Positions 14,361-25,027 of a stretch of 64,000 nucleotides of DNA are shown one piece after another. Position 1 is the first letter of the stretch. Every line of letters starts with the position of its first letter. The position numbers and the translations under genes were made by a program. This DNA comes from Xestospongia muta. Its lineage: Eukaryota > Porifera > Demospongiae > Haplosclerida > Petrosiidae. The stretch is taken from NCBI GenBank assembly GCA_963693285.1, contig OY848931.1:1307001-1371000 (forward strand), written 5' to 3'. The notes under the pieces were generated by a model. That model was not told the origin of the DNA, searched no databases, and saw only the letters and a program-made list of their open reading frames with translations.

Positions 14361-14695
14361 GATAGCAATTATTGTAATAGCTACAACTCTACTTATTGGC
14401 ACATACTGTCATTGTAACAACTAATATAAGGTAATAAATAGAGTTCAGATTCTGGATCTTTAAATACATACACTTCACAGTCAACCACATTATCCTCTGA
14501 GAGAGAGACACCATCAGATGTTGTTTTGAGAATACACTGAGTTCTTGGCAGATGTTAATATGTCAGATTATCAGAAATGTTCTCCACTATTTTATGCCTG
14601 CATTGCTGTAATGAGGATATTGGTCCCCATTGTTCACCACTCTCCTCAGAGTTTGGTAGTGCTGAGATACTGCAGAGCACTACTTGAGATATTCA
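14360..14695 (+). pseudogene. Second duplication junction: GGACT 3' scrap fused to AGAP last-exon scrap
   Basis: Same fusion as at 8180-8485: GGACT antisense tail up to about 14540, then the AGAP last exon from GGCAGATGTTAAT. The AGAP part has an internal deletion (the segment coding for HEDCAQILIQNN is gone). It is the left edge of the third, truncated unit. Confidence 0.85.
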
Positions 14696-15017
14696 ATTGT
14701 ATTATAATTGTTATAACTTATTTTTTTATTGCATTATTTGGTTGTCATAGCAAGTTACTTGTTGTATTTAATTCTCAACTTTTTAATGAAGAATAAACTC
14801 ATTATTACAATTTTTCATTTCTAGAGTCAACTATTGAATTATATTTCTTCTATTCTCACAATGTCTCAGCTTTTTTTAATTATTATTACAATTCGTAGTC
14901 AACACGTGATTTAATAATTTTGGTGATTAATTAATTTAATCTTAATATCAGTATAATATTTATAAAGAGTTAGACACGAGCAAATCACGTGTTTGATGAT
15001 AGTGTCATAGTAATCCA

Positions 15018-15070
15018 ATGGCAACTGGCTCTACTCATTCCTCCACAATACAACCAACACCTCCAGATTT
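15018..15070 (+). pseudogene. Orphan first exon of a third STAND receptor copy
   Basis: A 53-bp copy of receptor exon 1 (ATG GCA ACT GGC ..., ending GATTT before GTAAGT) sits behind the duplicated flank with both CACGTG boxes. The following intron breaks at about 15240 in CCTAAATGTA. It jumps directly to the 3' flank seen after receptor B, so exons 2-8 are deleted. A transcript could still start here but has no receptor body. Confidence 0.85.
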
Positions 15071-15430
15071 GTAAGTTATTTTTGTTTGAAATAGTGCTAG
15101 ATATAATTTATTGACTATTAATGTCTAAACATTAGTAAACTGTTGTATGTATATTTTAATAGAAATCCATTAACGGTATTGTATCTATTAACTGTTGATT
15201 ATTGTAGCAATGTAGCTATCCATTATCTACCTAAATGTATAGGTAGATATATAATTGATCGATTAAAATTTTTGACAGCAAGTTGTCGTTTTAAATATGT
15301 ACTGCTTAGTATGCTTTTAACCAAATCAAATACTAAAGCATTTAAATAAATAATTGAATAACTAAAAAGAATAACGGTGTTTATTATAACATATTGGTGA
15401 TAGCAATTATTGTAATAGCTACGACTCTAC

Positions 15431-15924
15431 TTATTGGCACATACTGTCATTGTAACAACTAACATAAGGTAATGAATAGAGTTCAGGTTCTGGATCTTTA
15501 AATATATATACTTCACAGTCAACCACACTATCCTCTGAGAGAGAGAGACCATCAGATGTACATGTTGTCTTGAGAATACACTGAGTCTGTGTTCGTATGT
15601 ACCATGTGGGATGACGTTCTAATCTATCAAGGACTTCTAACATTGATGAATCCACTTCATAGAGCTCACCATATACAACCTATTGACAGAAGTACTTATA
15701 TAAGGAGTGGATTACTACACACATACATTGTCGCAGGACTTGGAGTTCTGAGGCAGCAAAACAGGATGAACATATTCTAAACGTCTAACAACTAAAGGAT
15801 GTGAGTTGATCAACTTTCCTTCACCTAGGAACACTGCTTTTCCATTCCTTTCATCTGTCATCAGATAATGATTGCGCTGGTTTCTTTTCAAAGTCCCATA
15901 CACGAAGATCTTATGGACAGCCAT
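15431..15924 (-). CDS. GGACT: Gamma-glutamylaminecyclotransferase-like protein
   Basis: Predicted enzyme that releases free amines and 5-oxoproline from gamma-glutamylamines (GGACT family). Two exons on the minus strand: 15727-15924 and 15431-15679, joined in phase, giving about 148 residues, close to the usual 150. The family signature is at the N-terminus: HKIFVYGTLKRNQRNHYLM, with the YGTLK glycine-rich loop that binds the gamma-glutamyl group. The second exon begins VVYGELYEVDSS and includes the LDRLERHP segment with the expected acidic/aromatic context. The 3' half of exon 2 was copied twice into the receptor array upstream. The start region also has an inverted relic near 21.27 kb. Confidence 0.85.
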
Positions 15925-16440
15925 TAGCCAGAAAGTTATCCAAATTTTAACCCCTTCTTTTCAAGTTATCCAAGTTTTTAACCCCTTCTTTTCAAGTTTT
16001 GCATTCTCTCACAATTGATTGCCTTGTCTGGAGGAGCTAAACAAGATGTTATAAAGTTAGATAGAAGAAACAAGAGATATTCAAGAAGAGTGTTTAGGTA
16101 AGGGTTTTATTTTTGTAATATAAAAAAGGACATAATGATATTTTACATTAGTAATATGAAATGAACACAATAAATGTATATTTTCTTCTAGTTGATCAGT
16201 GGACTAGGTCATAGAATTCCAAGCTAACCACAAAGCAGGTCGACACAATTGATCGAAAAGACTACATAGTATCGTCAGCTGGTGACTGGTATTAATACTG
16301 ATCAAAGACCATCACTGAAGTTATATAATTCTGGTTAACTATAATCGTTTGTTTCAGTCAACATTGTTTGTGACATTACTATACAAAGATGAAGGTGTCA
16401 TAATCGTTGTTAACAATTTTGGAGCTAATAGATACTGTAA
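15925..16440. other. Intergenic, upstream of GGACT
   Basis: Non-coding. Right after the GGACT start, the phrase TTTTAACCCCTTCTTTTCAAG occurs twice in tandem (about 15948-15996). Nothing else recognised. Confidence 0.5.
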
Positions 16441-16499
16441 TGTTTTTATGTATTTAGAAGATTTTTAATTAATTGTTAATCAAATCAATTAAAAATCAA

Positions 16500-17320
16500 T
16501 TAATGTTGGTCACGCGTGTGAAGGTGTGATAGCTTTTCCCGCCAAATTTGTCATGAGTTTTTGCCTTGTGTTTGTCAAAATGAAGTATGACAGAGATGTC
16601 TCGAAAGTATAAAGGGACTCCATTTGCAAGCTTATATTAGTTTACAGACCCCCGTGGGTCTTCGTCGCTACGACTCGTCTCTTCGTTGGATCGCCCTCTT
16701 CACGATTCGTCTCCTCGTTCATCACTTCTCGTTGGATCGTCCCTCTTCGCTGGATCATCTTATCGTTCAGTTATAATCATTCTTTTCTTTTCTGTTCTTT
16801 TTTTAATAAAATATATATTTTTCTTGTAATTTTTGTTTGGATCAGTCAGTTCGCTAATTGATTATTTCTCCTTGTTTCTACAGAACTCAATTTGGAAGCT
16901 CTTACTGTGGTTTTCTGATGTTTTGAGTGTTCTCAGTTCTCTGATGTTTTGATTGTTCTCAGTTCTCTGATGTTTTTTGATGTTCTTTGATTGTTCTCAG
17001 TTCTCTGATGTTCTCTGATGTTCTTTGACTGTTCTCAGTTCTCTGATGTTCTCTAGATGTAAAAGATGAGTCGCTCTCCTGCCTGGTCTCTTCTGTCTTC
17101 TTTCAAGCCTTCTTTCCTCTTCTTTTTTTATTTTTTTTTTATTTTTTTTTGGGCTATCCAGCCCATACACCGTACACACACTCATACAAACCCTATTAAT
17201 TATCTCTCCCCTGCCGCCTGGCGGCCTCAAAAAAATTTTTTTTTAAATCCAAGGCCGCCAGGTGGCGGGGGAGAGCTCTGATCTTCTAGGGTGCGTGTGT
17301 GTGTGCTGTGTGTGTGTGTG
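16500..17320 (+). promoter_or_regulatory. Putative TATA promoter and leader of a non-coding transcript
   Basis: A TTTTCCCGCC motif at 16534-16543 is followed by a TATAAAG box at 16608-16614 and then a C/T-rich leader with repeated TCGTTGGATCG words. Next come short tandem copies of TTCTCAGTTCTCTGATG (about 16925-17055) and a GC-rich imperfect inverted repeat (CCGCCTGGCGGCCT / AGGCCGCCAGGTGGCGG, 17214-17268). No long frame is convincing, so any product would be non-coding or a short-exon gene. Low certainty. Confidence 0.3.
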
Positions 17321-18393
17321 TGTTGGTGGTCCTTTTTCACTTCCTCTGTCTCTCTTCACTCTCTATCCATTCATTGTCACTATCAGTTCATAACTACTCT
17401 CTTTTTCTTTCCCTGCAGGAGCACTGGTGAAAAAGGTGAGCTGTCTCTCCATCCATTCACTTCTCATCCATTTTTTAGTAATCCAGTTGTTATTCTCTCT
17501 TTTTCTCCCTCTATGTTCTCAACTTGTGGACTGACTGGACTCTTGGGAACTAACTCTCCATCTTCTCTTTCCTACAATTGCTGGATTGGAGACCTTCACT
17601 GGACTTCTTGGGAACTCTTCAACTACAGAGACTGTCAACTACAGAGACTGTTTTTTATTGTTTTTTTATTGTTATTTTTAGTTGTCACTTATTCTTTATA
17701 GTTTTTTTCTATTTTTTTAATAATTTTGTTTAAAAAACATTTTTCATTATTAAAATAATTTTGTTTTAAAAACATTAATATTTTTTCAGTATTAAAATAA
17801 TTTTTTTAAAAACATTTTTCACTAAAATTTGTCATAAAAGTCAATTTATTTAACAATTATTTTATTTAAAAATTGAATTAGTTTAGAATTCAATTTTTTG
17901 GAAACTCTAATGCTTATTAGCTTACTATAATCATACTGAATTCTATCTGTATGTCAATCACTAATTTCTTTATTATTGATAATTATTGATTTTGTTTTAC
18001 AAGAAAAAATATGTTTTTTTACATTAATTTTAAAGAATCATTTTTTACAAAAAATTAATTAAAAATCTATTAAACGTTTTTGCTTGTTAGACGTGTGCTA
18101 ATGATTGATATTTTCCCGCCATAATGCTGGTCACGTGTTTTTTTCTAGTTGTGTACACGTGCTGAAGATATTTTTCCCGCCCGATCAATGTGGTTTAATT
18201 TCTGTTTCAGTGTTTATTTTAATAGATATTTATGCCTTTACATCGTTAAAATTAATGTTTATTTATCGTTTAATTTGTTTTTAACTATTAAACAAGTTTA
18301 GGGTTCAGTGTCTGCACAAATTTTATTATAATTTAATTATAATTTCATTATTATACACTTCTTTAAATTGTAGATATGATAGAAATTTTATAG
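17321..18393. other. Low-complexity intergenic DNA with two further TTTTCCCGCC motifs
   Basis: T-rich and A/T-rich tracts (17640-18060). Two TTTTCCCGCC motifs lie at 18111-18120 and 18172-18181, each preceded by an ACGTG word as at 16.5 kb. No supported gene. Confidence 0.4.
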
Positions 18394-18515
18394 CATTAAA
18401 TTTGTGCCATCATTATCATGTAATCTTAAATACAAAATTGAGCATACAATTGAGTTCCATGGCTCACCAAGTGACGTAAAGGACTCTGATATGCAGTATT
18501 GGAATGAGCCTATTG
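18394..18515 (+). other. Possible isolated exon
   Basis: Open stretch of about 40 codons between an acceptor (TTTTATAG) and a donor (GTATGG), with coding-like composition (LKYKIEHTIEF, DMQYWNEPI). No partner exons or family recognised; it may be chance or a relic. Confidence 0.2.
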
Positions 18516-20610
18516 GTATGGGTTTGAGTCCAACTTGTTTGATACTTGTCTGTGTCTATTACATAACTATTAGCAAACATATTATTCTTTTTAAAAGAAC
18601 AATAAAAATGATAGTGGGTAGTAGGATGTCAACAAACTACATGTAAAAAGTACACCTAAAATCAACCGAACAGTTATAACGCCACTGCCCTAGCTTTGTA
18701 CCCAGATGCTTATTGAACATTTTTAAATATAAATTTAATAAAACATGGGATATCCCTATCCTAATCCAAATTTGTTTTAGATAATGCTATAATATGCAAA
18801 AAATAGATCATGTGAAAAATGTGATTCATTTTAAAATTGTAGATATTTCAGGCTAAACTAGAAGGTATAATTGGTTTATCTTGGTCTGTAGAACTGGTTT
18901 AATTGAGATTCCACAGATATTCTAAAAAAAGAGAAACTTATAACATTTTTAACAGTAGTTTATTTGGTGGTCTAGTTTTAATACCAGTAATCTCTTCTTG
19001 TTTATTCTAAACAATATCATGTTAATATTTGCGTAATCCCATTTTATTCTCATAATAACATATTCTAAACTAAGAACATCTTCTATGTTGAACTTTCCTC
19101 AGTGTCCTGATCCATTCCATGCTAATGTCCCAAAGTGTCCACTACAGAGAGGGTCACAACTTAAAAGCACGTGTTCATTATAGTCACTTTTAAAACCTTA
19201 TCTTTTTTGGGTCCATACATGAACTAGACCACACCACTATACATGTACTTACTTTCTAACTGCACTAAGTGTCCACCTAGCCAAAAATCAGCTAAGACAT
19301 ATACAAATGTTTCTTGTTACACTAAGAGCTAACCAAACAGTCAGTTACATTGAGTGCTTTGCTGACCATTAGCAATATATTGGACACCATTAACTGAGAG
19401 GAGAAGTGTAATTGAAGGAGAATAACTGTTTGTTGCAGTCAATATATCAAGCCTATAGAAAAAAGAAAGGATACCATGGAATTAAGATTCAAGGAAACTC
19501 TATTTCAGGATATTTGTTCTATATTCTAATCCTGTATTCTATACCAAGTACTCCTAAACTGTCTACTATAAGGATACTCATTAATAAAACCAAAGCTACT
19601 GTGTTCTACCTATATTCTGATAGTATATGGTTGACTGTGTGATAGGATGAGATATTCACATACCATAACTTATGTTGCTTACTAAACAGTGTAATTCTCT
19701 CATGTAAAAATGATTCTGTTGTTGTCCCTAAGAAAGCTAGAACCAACAGTACTAAAGCTAGAGAGGGCAGAATAGAGATAAATAGAAGATATTGATAGAC
19801 AAACAGTATTCTATAATAAACAAAATATATATGTACAAAATAAAATGATTATATAGAGAAGATACCTGTTGTTAGAGCTATCTCTGAGTGTGACAATATT
19901 TTATAATACAGCTCTTGTTGGTTCTTGTGATATCAAACCTGAAGAAAAAAATTCAGTGTCATCATGTGACTATCACATGCATGTACAGCAGACCCTATCA
20001 TAAAGGACACTGTTAAGTTAGAACATCAAACCAGTATTATTTATATTTTGTCTAACTTGTGTTATCAACATGTGTTATTAACTAGTGTTATTAACTTGTA
20101 TTATTTACCAGTCTAACCTGTATTATTTACTTGTCTTCTAAGATAATGACAAGTACAATTAATAACAACAATAGGTAGATCAAATATGATCCCAATGGGA
20201 AATGATGATAATCTTCTAATGATGTCACATGTTCACTGGTTTGTTGACTGATTAAATAGACCACTGCAGTATCCCAGAGAGAAATAACTTAAGATAAAAG
20301 GATCATATAATAATGTATGTCAATTATCTGGATAGAGTAATGACGAATAGAGACAGATGACAAAAGTTATATTCAATAAATGAATTGATGGATAGAGATG
20401 TATAGTGGATGAATAGACACTGTAGATAGCTATAATATGGGACATTAGATAGATGTACATATGAACAATCTATACCAATATAGAGTACGTAACACATAGT
20501 AATATAAGAACTTATTAAGGCAAACTTAAAACTAGTCATATCTCACTATGTTATTTTACTTCTACAACAGTCATATGATTTTGAAGAATGTTGTCTTCAT
20601 ATGGGAACTC
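18516..20610. other. Intergenic, nothing well supported
   Basis: AT-rich DNA. On the minus strand near 19.75 kb there is a 50-codon open stretch beginning LVLLVLAFLGTTTE after a CTCTCTAG acceptor, which could be a relic hydrophobic exon. No gene can be assembled. Confidence 0.3.
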
Positions 20611-20756
20611 TTATGTACTCAAACCAGTAAATAAAGGAGTTAATGATTCATCTGAAGGAGTTATTGAGGATGTGATAGGATTGAGGTGAGCTTGTAATAC
20701 ATTCAAGTAAGATTCATTTGTCTGGTTTATTGTGGAACCAGCTGTGGCATCTAAAT
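20611..20756 (-). other. Possible exon or relic: Thr/Ser-rich stretch
   Basis: Minus-strand frame of about 47 codons after an acceptor TTTTCTGCAG, reading LDATAGSTINQTNESYLNV and ending in a Ser/Thr-rich tail with TAA. It resembles an extracellular stalk, as in the SRCR genes further right, but no adjoining exons were found. Confidence 0.25.
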
Positions 20757-21000
20757 CTGCAGAAAAGTTATATACTTTTCATAAAATCAACTATAACTCA
20801 GTAATCAATACACATACTTGAACATGTCATTACAATTAGTATTATGCAGTGGCTGTTAGGAAGTCCATACTTTGCTATTTTATGTGGCCTGGATAAGTCC
20901 AAAATATGGATATAGTATGGGACAATAGCCACAGCTGCTTTTATACTTGAGTGTGTCAGGTCAATAGTAGTGAAATCATTTTTATTCCATGCGATTATAG

Positions 21001-21129
21001 TTACTCCGAGTCTTCATTTCTTGAGTCACTTCTTTTAGGTTTCTTCTTTCTATTTTTTGTCACATCTATTGGTATTGATTCTAATTGTTGTGGACCTGTG
21101 GTTGCTGCTCCATCATCAAACTGGAACCT
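21001..21129 (-). other. Possible terminal exon of an unidentified minus-strand gene
   Basis: Minus-strand open stretch starting at an AG acceptor, reading RFQFDDGAATTGPQQ, then a basic RKKKPKR patch and an acidic end (NEDSE) with TAA. AATAAA follows about 15 bases after the stop (20986-20981). Composition and the polyadenylation signal suggest a real 3' exon, but only about 300 bp remain before the next gene and no upstream exon is visible. Confidence 0.3.
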
Positions 21130-21240
21130 CTTGAATCATCAACAGTATCAAAGTATTTGGTGAATGTAGATCAGAGATAGTTAGAGGAAGCCCTGTATTA
21201 AAGATAGAACTTCTGCTGACGTGAGAGCATACAATAAAAT

Positions 21241-21300
21241 TTGAAAGAAGGGGTTAAAATTTGGATCATTTCTTCGGGTAATGGCTGTCGATCTTATGCA
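21241..21300 (+). repeat. Inverted relic of the GGACT start region
   Basis: GAAGGGGTTAAAATTTGGAT...TAATGGCTGTC here matches, in opposite orientation, the GGACT 5' flank and first three codons (about 15912-15975 read on the minus strand). After ATG GCT GTC the frame is lost. The 5.3-kb interval between the two copies is thus bracketed by inverted repeats. Confidence 0.75.
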
Positions 21301-21427
21301 AAGCTGCCATTTTCCACACTTCGAATAGAGGCGTGGGTGTTAAATTTTCATCATGCCCACCATAGTTGAGTCGAGACAAGGAGGTCGAAGGTGTGGAGGT
21401 TAAAATATGCTGTTGGAGAAATAGAAC

Positions 21428-22530
21428 ATGTCTGAAAATCAACAGAAAAAGGACGATTTAGAACCAACTGCAGACGCTGTATGGAAAGGAGAGAATGAAA
21501 GCGACTCTGAATATGTCTTAGATCTTGAAAGCTTCCCTTTAGAGTAAGAAATAATGACTGTTGCCTGTAATTAACTTTGCTCCACCCATCTTTAGTAACA
21601 CTGGTGTTTGGACAGAGCAGGAGGCTTATCGTTTGTACAAGCAGAAAGTAGAGAGATTACGTACTCTGTATATGGGTCAGTTGTCACGATTGAGTCATCT
21701 CCTTCAGGAGAGAAGACGACAATTTTTACAGGAATGGCAGGCAGCTGGTGGAACTAAGGACAAAGGTCAGTGTTATCCAAAGATGACCATTAAGTAAAAG
21801 TTTATTTCTTACATTTCAGCATCTTTGCCATCAGAAGGAGGTTCAAAACATGATATCGCTTATCGTTGTTATCGAAAACGTACATCAGAACAAGGTCTTT
21901 TGGAAAGAAGACTCAAGTTACGTCGTGTATCAGCTACAATGGATCTATACAGCAAGAAAGAAATAAGAGAAGCTAACAAATCTCATTATCAACATTTGGT
22001 AAAGTTACAACAACAATTACGTCCGTCCCATACATCCACCTGCTCCACTACCAGCTGTAACCAAATGAGTATGCCATTTGCGTCAAAGTGCTCTAAGCGT
22101 ATCCTCCTCTCACTATAATAATGTGATCTATAAAATTCAGAGAGAGAGGGGGAGGGAAGAAGAAAGGTAGAGAGTTGCAGAAGTATGATAAGATTATATA
22201 TGATATATATTGTATGAATTATGTTTTGTCTGCGTCTTATACGTGCATACATGTTGGAGTTTTCCCTTGACTACTTACCTATCAGATATAGTAGAAGAAC
22301 CCAAGCAACAGCTGTACACTTCGTGTACTTTTACGAACTCTAGTGGAACGTCCTGTACTAATTCAGTACCTAAATATTTAGATCCTTTATTATGTGGTGG
22401 TCATTGGGACCAAGTAAAAGTGACTTTACCATCTGATACTGACTCTGAAAGTGAAGAAGAGACAGAGAAGAGGAGAAGAATGACAGTAGTCACAACAACC
22501 ACACTAACGACTAATGATACAACTGTGTAA
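21428..22530 (+). CDS. KANSL2/INO80D-family protein (NSL or INO80 chromatin complex subunit)
   Basis: Predicted subunit of a chromatin-modifying complex (NSL histone acetyltransferase complex, or INO80 if the INO80D branch). Exons: 21428-21543, 21596-21765, 21820-22098, 22286-22530, about 269 residues. Evidence: an acidic N-terminus; GVWTEQEAYRLY and RLRTLYMGQLSRLSHLLQER, matching the helical region of KANSL2; YRCYRKRTSEQGLLERRL, matching its second conserved helix; and a Cys-rich C3HC3H-like segment (CSTTSCNQMSMPF, KCSKHIVEEP, YTSCTF, LLCGGHW) that becomes continuous only after removing the 22099-22285 intron. It is shorter than vertebrate KANSL2 (about 490 residues), lacking most of the C-terminal tail. 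The start is the first ATG before an acidic stretch. KANSL2 and INO80D cannot be separated here. Confidence 0.7.
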
Positions 22531-22614
22531 CTATAATTTAAAGCTTATTAAAAAACATTGACATTTAAATCACACCCCGGGTATTAAAGCGGGAGTTTAA
22601 AATTTGTAGAAAAC

Positions 22615-23807
22615 ATGGCTGGTAAGTTCTTTGAGTCGATAGAGGAGGCCTATAGCACACGAGATTTGTATGAGGTATTAGGTGTTACCAAAACAGCAAG
22701 CGAGTCAGAAATCAAACGAGCTTATCACAAACTGTCATTGAAAGTTCATCCTGACCGTGTTCCTCCTGATGAAGTGGAGCTATCCACAACCAAGTTCCAA
22801 GTATTATTTAGAAATAATTTTACTGTATTACGTAAATTTTATAGTATGTTACTATGTATATATTATACGTGCATTGGTAACATGATTGTTTCTCTCAAGA
22901 TTCTCAGTAAAATCTATCTTATTCTCTCGGACTCTGACAAGAGAGCCATTTACAACGAGACAGGGTGTGTCCCTGAGGACGATGACGTCCATCAAGAAAG
23001 GGACTGGGCTGAATGTTGGAAACTTATTTTTAAGAGTGTCACAGTTGAAGTGGGTGTGGCCATACAGCATAACAATTAACAACATGCTTCATTATAGGAT
23101 ATTCAAGATTTTGAGAAGAAATATAAGAACTCAGAAGAAGAAGCAGAGTGCCTCCGTTCAGCATACATGGACTATGAGGGTGATATGGATAAAATAATGG
23201 ATTCTGTTAGTAATAATAGTTGTAACACCACAACTTGAGCCATCTCTTAGGTATTATGTGCTCAAATAGAGGACGAGCCTCGTTTTAGAGGATTAATAGC
23301 AGGATGGATTGCTGAGGGATCAGTTCCCTCATATCCTCTCTTTGTGGGAGAAACAAAGAAGAAACAAAAGAAACGAAAGAGGAAATATGAAAAAGAAGCT
23401 CAAGAAGCTGAAGAGATGAGACAAGAGATGGGACTGAAAGATGATGGTATGTGTAGATATATGTATAAAACCAACACCTGTATTTTGAAGAGTTCACGAA
23501 GTATGTGGACATCCACTAACTGTTGTACCTCACATCAAGTAGGGTTGTTGCTGTTCAGATGGAATGTGTAAAGTAACACACCTTATGTGATTTAGTATCT
23601 TTCTTTATTACTGCAGATGATGATGGTTTAAAGTCACTAATTAAAGCAAGACAACAGGACAGAGAAAGACAGTTAGGTTCCTTTTTTGATGACCTTGAAC
23701 AAAAATATGCTAAAAAACCAAAGAAATCTAAGACCACAGCTAATGGCAAGGAAACCAGTTCTGTTACTAATAGCAAAAAAGGAACCAAGAAAAAAGGCAA
23801 GAAATGA
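22615..23807 (+). CDS. DNAJC9: DnaJ homolog subfamily C member 9
   Basis: J-domain co-chaperone; in vertebrates DNAJC9 is a histone H3-H4 chaperone that recruits HSP70. Exons: 22615-22800, 22900-23049, 23098-23205, 23251-23446, 23617-23807, giving about 276 residues against 260 in human. The J domain is at residues 12-80 with the HPD motif at 45-47 (KVHPDR). The diagnostic downstream blocks are all present: [55 protein letters not shown], and a basic C-terminal tail ending in lysine-rich repeats. Each splice junction restores alignment to the family. It starts only 84 bp after the KANSL2-like stop, so it is tightly packed. Confidence 0.93.
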
Positions 23808-23869
23808 CAGGATTTTATTATCAATATAACTACTGTTCTATTGTTCCTGCATTTTAGTATTTAAATTAA

Positions 23870-24876
23870 CTACAAATATTTAGTTTGATCATCATACTTG
23901 TATCCCAAACACCACAGTCTCTCTAATTCATACTTGTCTCGTGCCTCTTGTGTCATAAAATGAACCACACTGTCACCTGAAACAGAGAACAATACATTGG
24001 TAGTTATAACAGAGATATTATACCTAGATCAACTGCTAGCCAATCTTCACCATCATCCCCTTCCACAACCACTCTTTGATTGTTGAAGATCCGGACATGT
24101 TTCATCTATCAAGATGCAAAATTTTGCTGGGATTATATTGTTGTATTATGTAGATATAAGTATTGACCTCTATAATGTGACACACTAAAATACAAATGTC
24201 TGGGGGTTTTGTATTGCTAATGATGAGAGTCAACAGTTTGAGATTTGTTTAACTTCTAACTAGTATTGTAACAAAATAGATAATATATAGCAAGTATCTC
24301 ACAAGCCATACCCATTGCTAGAGAGGAAGAGTCTAGCTTGAGGGACAATTATATAGGAATTAATGCAATTATATAGGAATGTACCTCAAAAGCTAGAGTC
24401 TTTGCCATTCTGTTGATGTGTCGAGTATTAGTACCAGTACATATTACAAAATAAGACACATACTGCTTGCAGGGTGGAACTTTAATAACACAAATGTCTG
24501 TAGCATTCTCCTCTTTCAAAAACTCCACTATCTCACTGATATTGAAAATTTCTTGTCTTTCCTTGCGTTGAATTTTCTTGTTTGCATCTTTCTTCTTTGT
24601 TTCTCTTTCTCTCTGTATGTTGGTTAATAGTTCCTCAACACTACACTCTGATAAGGAGTTGAAAGAATTGCTAGCAGCAGCAACAGGAAGAGTCCTAGGA
24701 CCAGAAGTCCTTGTTACTACACATAGTATACTCGTTCTCACTGAACGGAGTACCTGGACTGATGTTCTTGAACTGCCTAGTTGTCTGTTAGTGGTAGCAT
24801 TGAAGGATACAAGGGACGATGGCTTTATCTTCAGAATAAACAGTGATAGGCGATTCATTTCCCTCCCCCCCGACAT
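23870..24876 (-). CDS. MALSU1: Mitochondrial ribosome silencing factor, RsfS/Iojap family
   Basis: Predicted mitochondrial protein that binds the large ribosomal subunit (uL14m) and assists its assembly or blocks premature joining. Exons on the minus strand: 24385-24876, 24024-24105, 23870-23976, about 226 residues. The first 100 residues are basic and Ser/Thr rich, consistent with a mitochondrial presequence. The RsfS domain follows: EIVEFLKEENATDICVIKVP, YVSYFVICTGTNTRHINRMA, GDDGEDWLAVDLGD, SVVHFMTQEARDKYELERLW, the last being the typical family ending. It is convergent with DNAJC9, the stops lying about 60 bp apart. Confidence 0.9.
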
Positions 24877-25027
24877 GTGTTATGGGGTAGTTCCTATTCT
24901 TTTGTATAATATTAATACAAAATTATTACAAAGAAAAACTCGTTCGTTATAAACCTAGATAAATAGTTGCATAAATGAAAAAGGAAAATAATCATTTTAG
25001 GGGAAAAAACAATTCGTTTAAAGTTTG

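Noticed and set aside
20324..20539. Minus-strand 71-codon frame
   Set aside because: Composition is typical of translated AT-rich DNA, with no splice or family support.
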